Assembly (NCBI RefSeq): GCF_004364245.1
Contig: NZ_SOAV01000006.1
Coordinates: forward strand, 352,232-416,231
Direction: 5' to 3'
Origin: Streptomyces sp. BK208
GTDB taxonomy: Bacteria > Actinomycetota > Actinomycetes > Streptomycetales > Streptomycetaceae
Length of the DNA: 64,000 bases
Below the pieces are notes generated by a model. It ran no database searches and had not been told where the DNA came from. It saw only the letters and a list, made by a program, of their open reading frames with translations. The position numbers were made by a program, and so were the translations under genes. Below, piece after piece: positions 58,185-64,000 of this stretch. Within the stretch, counting starts at the first letter, position 1, and every line of letters starts with the position of its first letter.

Positions 58185-59573
58185 ATGGTGGAATCATGGG
58201 CCACTTTCGGCGTCGACCTGCACCTGGACCGGTCGGGCCCCGGCCTGCGCCGGGGACTCACCGAAGCACTGCGCGAGGCCGTCCGCGGCGGCCGGCTGGC
58301 GCCCGGCACCCGGCTGCCCTCCACCCGCTCGCTCGCCGCCGACCTGGGCGTGGCCCGCAACACGGTCGCCGAGGTCTACGCCGACCTGATCGCCGAGGGC
58401 TGGCTCGCCGCCCGCCAGGGCTCCGGCACCCGGGTCGCCGACCGCACCCCCGCCACCCCCGAGCGGCGCCGGGCGCCCCACCCGCGCGAGCGGACCCGTC
58501 CGGCCTACGACCTCGTCCCGGGCACGCCCGAACTGGCCTCCTTCCCCCGGACCCACTGGCTCCGGGCCGCCCGCCGCGCCCTGGCCGCCGCCCCCGACCA
58601 GGCCCTCGGCTACGGCGACCTCCGCGGCCGCGTGGAACTGCGCACCGCCCTCGCCGGATACCTCTCCCGCGCCCGGGGCGTGCACGCCGACCCCGACCGG
58701 ATCGTGGTGTGCGCCGGCTTCCTCGGCGGCCTCGGCGTCCTCGCCGAACTGCTGCGCCGCCGGGGCGGGGACACCGTCGCCGTCGAGTCCTACGGCCTGC
58801 CCCACCACCGCCGGCTCCTCGAGAACGCGGGCTGCGCCACACCCCCGCTGCCCTTCGACGACCGCGGCACCCTCCCGCCCGGCGGCCGGGCCGCCGCGGA
58901 CGCCGTCCTGCTGACCCCCTCGCACCAGTTCCCCCTCGGTCTCCCCCTGCTCCCCGAGCGCCGGACCGCCCTGATCGAGTGGGCCCGGCGCACCGGCGGC
59001 CTGGTCCTGGAGGACGACTACGACGGCGAGTTCCGCTACGACCGCCAGCCCGTCGGCGCCCTCCAGGGCCTGGACCCCGACCGCGTCGTCTACCTGGGCA
59101 CCGCCAGCAAGTCCCTGGCCCCCGCCCTGCGGCTGGGCTGGATGGTCCTGCCGCCCGCGCTCGTCGAGGAGGCCATGGACGCCATGGCGGGCCGCGCCCC
59201 CGGCGTCCTCGACCAGCTGACCCTCGCCGCGTTCCTGTCCTCCGGCGACTACGACCGCCACGTCCGCTCCGCCCGCCTGCGCTACCGGCGCCGCCGCGAC
59301 GCCCTGGTGGCCGCACTCGCCGAACGGGCCCCCGGGGTCCGTGTCAGCGGCATCGCCGCCGGACTCCACGCCGTCCTCGAACTGCCGCCCGGCACCGAGC
59401 GGCAGACCATCCGTGCCGCCGCCTGGCACGGGCTCGCGGTGCACGGCCTGTCCGTGTTCCGGCACCCCGAAGCCGCCCTCCCGCCGCGGGACGCCCTGGT
59501 CGTCGGCTACGGCACCCCGCCCGACCACGCCTGGGCGGGGGCACTGGACGCCCTGTGCCGCGCGCTGCCGTAA
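58185..59573 (+). CDS. MocR/PdxR-family transcriptional regulator
   Basis: 462 residues. A GntR-type winged helix at ~15-85 (GLTEALREAVRGGRLAPGTR, STRSLAADLGVARNTVAEVY, GSGTRVADRTP) is fused to a fold-type I aminotransferase domain with PLP Lys in YLGTASKSLAPALRLGWM and Asp in LVLEDDYDGEFRYDRQPVGAL. Members sense PLP or amino-acid adducts. The ATG is probably leaderless. The divergent AhpD operon is the likely target; the genes are not vitamin B6 genes, so this is not a standard PdxR pair. Confidence 0.92.
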   Translation: MVESWATFGVDLHLDRSGPGLRRGLTEALREAVRGGRLAPGTRLPSTRSLAADLGVARNTVAEVYADLIAEGWLAARQGSGTRVADRTPATPERRRAPHPRERTRPAYDLVPGTPELASFPRTHWLRAARRALAAAPDQALGYGDLRGRVELRTALAGYLSRARGVHADPDRIVVCAGFLGGLGVLAELLRRRGGDTVAVESYGLPHHRRLLENAGCATPPLPFDDRGTLPPGGRAAADAVLLTPSHQFPLGLPLLPERRTALIEWARRTGGLVLEDDYDGEFRYDRQPVGALQGLDPDRVVYLGTASKSLAPALRLGWMVLPPALVEEAMDAMAGRAPGVLDQLTLAAFLSSGDYDRHVRSARLRYRRRRDALVAALAERAPGVRVSGIAAGLHAVLELPPGTERQTIRAAAWHGLAVHGLSVFRHPEAALPPRDALVVGYGTPPDHAWAGALDALCRALP

Positions 59574-59651
59574 AGTCCGTCCGCGACGAGGGCCGTACAC
59601 TCGACCGGCCCAACTGTCGTACAACCGCACGGACAACGGGGAGAGACGGAC

Positions 59652-60014
59652 ATGGCGGAGACCCGGCGACGGCTGCGGTCGAGCACCGTGGTGCTCGGCG
59701 GCATGGGAGTGCTCGCGGCGGCCCTGAGCGCGTGCGGCTCGGACCCCGACCGCCGCTGCGTGGACCGCGACAGCTACGACTACCTGAACGGCTACAAGGT
59801 CGTCGCCGACAAGAACTGCAAGTCGGGCTCGTCCGGCAGCTCCTACGGCAAGGGCGGCAAGAAGAAGGGCGCCTCGAAGTCCGTGGGCGACGCCGACTGG
59901 TACTACGACGGCGACGTCAGCAACGGCCGGGTCGACTCCGGGACCTTCAGCCGCTCCGAGGCCGTCGACCGGGGCGGCTTCGGCTGCTCGGGCTCCGGCA
60001 GCGGCGGCGGCTGA
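59652..60014 (+). CDS. YgiB-like small lipoprotein
   Basis: 120 residues, GGGGAGAGACGGAC before the ATG. Signal with lipobox LSAC: lipidated Cys at about 28. The mature part has Cys in RRCVDRDSYDY and KNCKSG, a Ser/Gly/Lys-rich middle (SSYGKGGKKKGASK) and a final RGGFGCSGSGSGGG. This is the composition of YgiB/DUF1190 lipoproteins, and the gene lies just before a YgiC-type enzyme as in E. coli. Similarity is weak, so I call it by position and pattern only. Confidence 0.65.
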   Translation: MAETRRRLRSSTVVLGGMGVLAAALSACGSDPDRRCVDRDSYDYLNGYKVVADKNCKSGSSGSSYGKGGKKKGASKSVGDADWYYDGDVSNGRVDSGTFSRSEAVDRGGFGCSGSGSGGG

Positions 60015-60019
60015 ACCCG

Positions 60020-61207
60020 GCCATGGAACGCCGCACCACCGAACCCCGCCCCGGCTGGCAGCAGACCGTCGAGGAACAGGGGCTGATCTACCCCCTGACC
60101 CGCTACCCCGACGACTCCCTGCGCCCCTACTGGGACGAGAGCGCCTACTACGTCTTCTCCCTGCCCGAGGTGGAGGCGCTGGAGGAGGTCGTCGAGGAAC
60201 TCCACCGGATGTGCCTGGCGGCCGCCGGGCACATCGTCGCCGAGGACCGCTTCGCCGACCTCGGCATCACCGACCCGCGCGTCGTCAGCGCCGTCACCGA
60301 GGCCTGGCACCGCCGCGCCGAACTCCCCTCCGTCTACGCCCGCTTCGACCTGCGCTACGACGGCACCGGCCCCGCCAAGCTGCTGGAGTACAACGCGGAC
60401 ACCCCGACCTCGCTCGTCGAGGCGGCGTCCCCGCAGTGGTTCTGGATGGAGGACCGCTTCCCCGGCGCCGACCAGTGGAACAGCCTCCACGAACGCCTCG
60501 TCGACGCCTGGAGGAAGCAGGCCGCACTGCTGCCGCCCGGCAACCCCCTGTACTTCGCGCACTCCTCGGACGACGAGCTCGGCGAGGACCTGATGACGGT
60601 CGCCTACCTCAAGGAGACCGCCGAACAGGCCGGCCTGGGGACCGACTGGATCTCCATGGAGGAGATCGGCTGGGACCGCCTCTCCGGCCGCTTCGTCGAC
60701 AACAGGCTGCGCTTCATCCGCAGCCTCTTCAAGCTCTACCCCTGGGAGTGGCTCACCACCGACCGCTTCGCCGGCCACGTCCTGGACACCCTCGACAACG
60801 GCGGCGGCACCGGCACCACCCTGTGGATCGAGCCCGCCTGGAAGATGCTGCTCAGCAACAAGGCCCTGCTGGCGATCCTCTGGGAGCTGTACCCCGGCCA
60901 CCCGAACCTCCTCCCCGCCTACCTGGACGGCCCCCGCGACCTCGCCGCCACCACCGGCTGGGTCGCCAAGCCCCTGCTGGGCCGCGAAGGCGCCGGCGTC
61001 ACGATCCACGAGCCCGGCACCGACCCGGCCCCCCGCCCCGAGCCCTGCTGCTACCAGGAACTGGCCCCCCTCCCCGACTTCGACGGCAACCGCGTCGTCC
61101 TGGGCGCCTGGGTGGTGGAGAGCGAGTCGGCGGGCCTGGGCATCAGGGAGTCGAGCGGCCTGGTGACGGACGAATACGCCCGCTTCCTGCCCCACGTGAT
61201 CCTGTGA
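60020..61207 (+). CDS. glutathionylspermidine synthase-type ATP-grasp enzyme (YgiC-like)
   Basis: 395 residues, five bases after the lipoprotein gene. It matches the preATP-grasp/ATP-grasp family of glutathionylspermidine synthase C-terminal domains without the amidase domain: WDESAYYVFSLPEVEALEEV, VYARFDLRYDGTGPAKLLEYNADTPTSLVEA, TLWIEPAWKMLLSNKALLA, TGWVAKPLLGREGAGV and CCYQELAPLPDFDGN. Actinobacteria lack glutathione, so the acid and amine joined here are something else; a peptide or polyamine conjugation at the envelope is possible given the lipoprotein partner. Confidence 0.85.
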   Translation, partial: AMERRTTEPRPGWQQTVEEQGLIYPLTRYPDDSLRPYWDESAYYVFSLPEVEALEEVVEELHRMCLAAAGHIVAEDRFADLGITDPRVVSAVTEAWHRRAELPSVYARFDLRYDGTGPAKLLEYNADTPTSLVEAASPQWFWMEDRFPGADQWNSLHERLVDAWRKQAALLPPGNPLYFAHSSDDELGEDLMTVAYLKETAEQAGLGTDWISMEEIGWDRLSGRFVDNRLRFIRSLFKLYPWEWLTTDRFAGHVLDTLDNGGGTGTTLWIEPAWKMLLSNKALLAILWELYPGHPNLLPAYLDGPRDLAATTGWVAKPLLGREGAGVTIHEPGTDPAPRPEPCCYQELAPLPDFDGNRVVLGAWVVESESAGLGIRESSGLVTDEYARFLPHVIL

Positions 61208-61213
61208 CGCGGC

Positions 61214-62728
61214 TCAGGACGCGGGCGGGAAGACGAAGAAGCCGTTCACCCCGCCGCCCGGCCCGGCGTTGAACGCGCCGACCCAGCCGTAGCCGGTCGA
61301 CGCGTTGAAGCGGGGCACGAGACGGTCGGGAACGTCCTTGGCCAGGACCTTCTTGGTGCGGGCGTCCACGGCCAGCACGGTCTCGGTCTCCAGGGTCCTG
61401 CCGTACAGGACGCTGCCGGTACCGGAGAACCACAGCGGCACCAGGGCGTGCTCGCCCTCGCCCTGGGACCACAGAGCCTTGCCGTCGGCGACCTGTACCA
61501 CCGACGCCGCCTCGTCGGTGAAGACGGCGGCCAGGTCGCCCCGGGGGCTGAACTCCGGGTCCTCGCCGCCCTCGAAGACGGAGACGGCCTCGGGCCCGCC
61601 CGCCAGGTCGTACGTGGCGAGCACCCCGGTCCGGCCCAAGGGGTTCACGTCCCACGCGGTGAGCACCTTGCCGTCGGAGACCCGCAGCACGGACAGCTCA
61701 CCGGTCTTCCCGTCGTCCCGGACCCAGGCACCCTCGGGCGGTGTCACCTTCGCGCTGTCCCAGACCTTCTTCCCGTCGGCCACGTCGTAGAGGCTGATCC
61801 GCGGGGAGAGACCGGTGTCGTCGAAGCCGGGGTAGTAGCCGTCGGTGACCAACGGAGCGAACAGGTTGTCGCCGCCGTCGGCGAGGACCGTCGCGGTGCT
61901 CGGCACGAACCCGCAGCCGCTCTGGAAGCCCTCGCAGGGGACGGTACGGGCCGTGCCGCCGTCGACGGGGGTGAGCCGGATGGTGTCCCCGCTCGTCTCG
62001 ACCAGATGGCCCTCGGCGATGAAGCTCCGGCCGGTGCTCGGCTCCGAGTCGGAGGAGTCCTCCTCCGCCTCCCGCTCGGGCAGCTCCGCCTTCCCGAGCA
62101 GGCCGCCCGCGCTGTCGTACAGGGTGGCGGTCGTGCTGGTCCTCGCCTTGGTCAGACCGTCGGACCCGGTCTTCGCCGAGGTCGTGACCGCGACGGCCGG
62201 CTTGCCCTCGTGCCAGGTGGTGAGGGTGACCGAATCGGCCTTCACCCGCAGCTCCTTGCGGACCGCACCGGTCTTGACGTCCCTGAACTCCAGGACGAGG
62301 TCCTCGGGCGTGTCCGAGCTGTACAGCGAGTGCGCCGGCCCGCTCTCGACGTCCGGTGTCTCGTCGGACACGTAGGCGCCCTTCGAGTCCTTGGCGAAGA
62401 GGAGCGTGTCGCCGAGGTCCAGCACCACGGGGATGCTCATGGGGCCCTCGACCGGGAGGCTCCAGGCGGCCTGCCGGGCGAGCCCCGGCAGTGCGGGCCC
62501 CTTGTAGACGGGACCCTTCCGGGCCGCCCCGCCCTTTGCCGGGGCCTCGGCGCTCCTGCCGCCCCCGTCCCCTCCGCCGTCGCCGTCGGACGAGCTGCAT
62601 CCGGCCAGCAGCCCCGCCGTCAGCACCAGACCCGCCAGCGCGGCCACCGTGTGCCGGGGCGGCAGGGCGCGCCGTGCGCCGAGCCGTCCGCCGCCGACTG
62701 CCTTCTTCTCGTCGTTCCTCACCCGCAT
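61214..62728 (-). CDS. lipoprotein with PQQ-like beta-propeller
   Basis: 504 residues from the ATG at 62728 (GGGGGAA upstream). The signal is a long basic head then AALAGLVLTAGLLAGC, lipidated at the Cys near residue 44. The mature chain has a Gly/Ser linker and repeated beta patterns (LVLEFRDVKTGAVRKEL, ISLYDVADGKKVWDSAKV, SVLRVSDGKVLTAWDVN, VVQVADGKALWSQGEG), each like a PQQ-binding propeller blade without obvious cofactor residues. Probably a surface-anchored scaffold or sensor. Stops 6 bases from the converging YgiC-like gene; divergent from glyA. Confidence 0.75.
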   Translation of the reverse strand: MRVRNDEKKAVGGGRLGARRALPPRHTVAALAGLVLTAGLLAGCSSSDGDGGGDGGGRSAEAPAKGGAARKGPVYKGPALPGLARQAAWSLPVEGPMSIPVVLDLGDTLLFAKDSKGAYVSDETPDVESGPAHSLYSSDTPEDLVLEFRDVKTGAVRKELRVKADSVTLTTWHEGKPAVAVTTSAKTGSDGLTKARTSTTATLYDSAGGLLGKAELPEREAEEDSSDSEPSTGRSFIAEGHLVETSGDTIRLTPVDGGTARTVPCEGFQSGCGFVPSTATVLADGGDNLFAPLVTDGYYPGFDDTGLSPRISLYDVADGKKVWDSAKVTPPEGAWVRDDGKTGELSVLRVSDGKVLTAWDVNPLGRTGVLATYDLAGGPEAVSVFEGGEDPEFSPRGDLAAVFTDEAASVVQVADGKALWSQGEGEHALVPLWFSGTGSVLYGRTLETETVLAVDARTKKVLAKDVPDRLVPRFNASTGYGWVGAFNAGPGGGVNGFFVFPPAS

Positions 62729-62920
62729 GTGCCCGATTCCCCCATCGCCGAGCTCCTCCGCCCGGCGCGCAGGTACGACGCGTGCTCCGTACTCGTCGTT
62801 CACGGCGGACGGTTGATCGAAAGCGCATCCTATCGAGGGGGGTCGCCGGCACGGGACTCCTTTCCCGCGCCCTCCCGGCCTTCTCGGTCGGTGGACGTCG
62901 ACGGCTCACGCCCGGCGCGC

Positions 62921-62930
62921 CCGGTAGGCT
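62921..62930 (+). promoter_or_regulatory. glyA leader promoter element
   Basis: TAGGCT (62925-62930) lies 7-12 bases before the ZTP riboswitch, fitting the transcription start of the riboswitch RNA. No convincing -35 hexamer is visible. Bases 62729-62920 hold the lipoprotein promoter side and no gene. Confidence 0.45.
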
Positions 62931-62934
62931 GGTC

Positions 62935-63014
62935 GCGGACCGTGACTGGCGCGCTGGGATGGGATGGACCATCGGGGAGCGGTCCCTGAGCAGACAGTGC
63001 CGTGCGCCTGGGCC
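62935..63014 (+). ncRNA. ZTP riboswitch (pfl motif)
   Basis: In the glyA leader, ending about 47 bases before its ATG. Stem P1 is GGACCG (62937-62942) with CGGTCC near 62980-62985. The conserved block GTGACTGGCG follows the first arm and GGGGAGCGG the second half. Downstream CGCCTGGGCC (63005-63014) supplies the CGCC that pairs with GGCG (62948-62951) as the pseudoknot. This agrees with the pfl motif consensus that binds ZMP/ZTP (AICAR phosphates) and activates one-carbon genes when 10-formyl-THF runs low. Identified by eye. Confidence 0.88.
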
Positions 63015-63061
63015 GAACCGTGAACCGTGTACGCCGCGAGCCACGCCATCCGGAGGCCGTC

Positions 63062-64000
63062 ATGTCCGACCAGCAGTCCCTCTCGACCGAGTCCACCGCC
63101 TACCGCGCCGCCCTCGACGTGATCCGCGCCGTCGAGCCCCGGGTGGCCGACGCCATCGGTCAGGAGGTCGCCGACCAGCGCGAGATGCTCAAGCTGATCG
63201 CCTCCGAGAACTACGCCTCCCCGGCCACGCTGCTGGCGATGGGCAACTGGTTCAGCGACAAGTACGCCGAGGGCACCATCGGCCGCCGGTTCTACGCCGG
63301 GTGCCGCAACGTCGACACCGTCGAGTCCCTCGCCGCCGAGCACGCCCGCGAGCTGTTCGGCGCCCGCCACGCCTACGTCCAGCCGCACTCCGGCATCGAC
63401 GCCAACCTGGTCGCCTTCTGGGCCGTCCTCGGCGCCCGCGTCGAGGTGCCCTTCCTGGAGAAGACCGGCGTCCGCCAGGTCAACGACCTGACCGACGCCG
63501 ACTGGGCCGAGCTGCGCCAGGCCTTCGGCAACCAGCGCATGCTCGGCATGTCCCTGGACGCCGGCGGCCACCTCACCCACGGCTTCCGCCCGAACATCTC
63601 CGGCAAGATGTTCGACCAGCGCTCCTACGGCACCGACCCGGCCACCGGCCTCATCGACTACGAGGCCCTGCGCGCCTCCGCCCGCGAGTTCAAGCCGCTG
63701 ATCATCGTCGCGGGTTACTCCGCGTACCCCCGGCTGGTGAACTTCCGGATCATGCGCGAGATCGCCGACGAGGTCGGCGCCACCCTCATGGTCGACATGG
63801 CGCACTTCGCCGGCCTGGTCGCGGGCAAGGTGCTCACCGGCGACTTCGACCCGGTCCCGCACGCCCAGATCGTGACGACGACCACGCACAAGTCCCTGCG
63901 CGGCCCGCGCGGCGGCATGGTGCTGTGCGACGACTCCCTCAAGGACCAGGTCGACCGCGGCTGCCCGATGGTCCTCGGCGGCCCGCTCCCGCACGTCATG
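63062..64000 (+). CDS. glyA: serine hydroxymethyltransferase (truncated by window end)
   Basis: The first 313 codons, open to the window edge; GGAGG lies 6 bases before the ATG. PLP enzyme making glycine and 5,10-methylene-THF from serine. Motifs: MLKLIASENYASPATLLAMG, KYAEGTIGRRFYAGCRNVD, YVQPHSGIDANLVAFWAVLG, and the PLP-binding Lys277 in TTTTHKSLRGPRGGM. It is the longer actinobacterial form, with an insertion (NQRMLGMSLDAGGHLTHGFR and after) not present in the ~420-residue enzymes. Controlled by the ZTP riboswitch in its leader, consistent with a folate one-carbon shortage response. Confidence 0.96.
   Translation, partial: MSDQQSLSTESTAYRAALDVIRAVEPRVADAIGQEVADQREMLKLIASENYASPATLLAMGNWFSDKYAEGTIGRRFYAGCRNVDTVESLAAEHARELFGARHAYVQPHSGIDANLVAFWAVLGARVEVPFLEKTGVRQVNDLTDADWAELRQAFGNQRMLGMSLDAGGHLTHGFRPNISGKMFDQRSYGTDPATGLIDYEALRASAREFKPLIIVAGYSAYPRLVNFRIMREIADEVGATLMVDMAHFAGLVAGKVLTGDFDPVPHAQIVTTTTHKSLRGPRGGMVLCDDSLKDQVDRGCPMVLGGPLPHVM

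Overview
The window is high-GC actinobacterial chromosome and almost certainly Streptomyces. Third codon positions are nearly all G or C, GTG and TTG starts are common, Ala/Pro/Gly-rich linkers abound, and the gene content (guaA, pcrA, icmB, sucCD, purNH, folD-DUF3017, mdh, FHA-kinase pairs, PspC two-component system, glyA) is conserved core Streptomyces material. I see no insertion sequence, prophage, CRISPR array, tRNA or rRNA. The first ~90 bases are an implausible poly-C tract, most likely a contig-end artefact. The last gene, glyA, runs off the right edge.

Layout. 1-730: intergenic with inverted repeats and three strong hairpins. 731-1203: chorismate mutase (minus) behind a leaderless 23-codon leader peptide and a 13-bp hairpin. 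1388-5681: guaA, a PPOX-fold protein, a membrane protein and a DoxX protein. 5704-9601: divergent PspC envelope-stress module (membrane proteins to the left; sensor kinase and LuxR-type regulator to the right) around a perfect 20-bp palindrome. 9621-19556: NlpC/P60 hydrolase, small membrane protein, TDT-type transporter, a second NlpC/P60 gene behind a ydaO (c-di-AMP) riboswitch, pcrA, an M23 peptidase with odd cytoplasmic repeats, and a lipase/esterase. 19981-20397: icmB. 20641-29174: a divergent module of DUF5691, a SWIM-family protein without its zinc finger, a MoxR-type AAA ATPase, DUF5682 and a VWA protein. 29338-33347: secreted repeat-rich protein and sucCD. 33443-37627: an HTH/sigma-like/transmembrane fusion, a DUF6350 membrane protein, a 26-bp tandem repeat and a membrane protein. 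37922-45729: purN-purH, secreted I36-like protein, an FHA/kinase pair in which the kinase carries an extracellular lysozyme-like domain, a Tyr/Gln-rich membrane protein, folD-DUF3017. 46131-48931: XRE-DUF2690 membrane regulator and mdh. 49163-56441: betaine aldehyde dehydrogenase, GMC (choline) dehydrogenase and a complete OpuA-type transporter in one tightly packed run. 56445-59573: PEP-mutase-like enzyme and two AhpD-like proteins, divergent from a MocR regulator. 59652-62728: YgiB-like lipoprotein with YgiC-type ATP-grasp enzyme, and a beta-propeller-like lipoprotein. 62935-64000: ZTP riboswitch and glyA.

Themes. Purine and one-carbon genes (guaA, purN, purH, folD, glyA) recur, with ZTP sensing in front of glyA. 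Cell-wall hydrolases and envelope sensors are another group: NlpC/P60 twice, M23, PspC module, kinase-lysozyme fusion, c-di-AMP riboswitch. The least understood block is the DUF5691/SWIM-like/MoxR/DUF5682/VWA module. Its two wings face each other across a perfect 13-bp inverted repeat, and it looks like a MoxR-VWA chaperone or effector system whose substrate is unknown. All calls come from reading the sequence; no searches were run.
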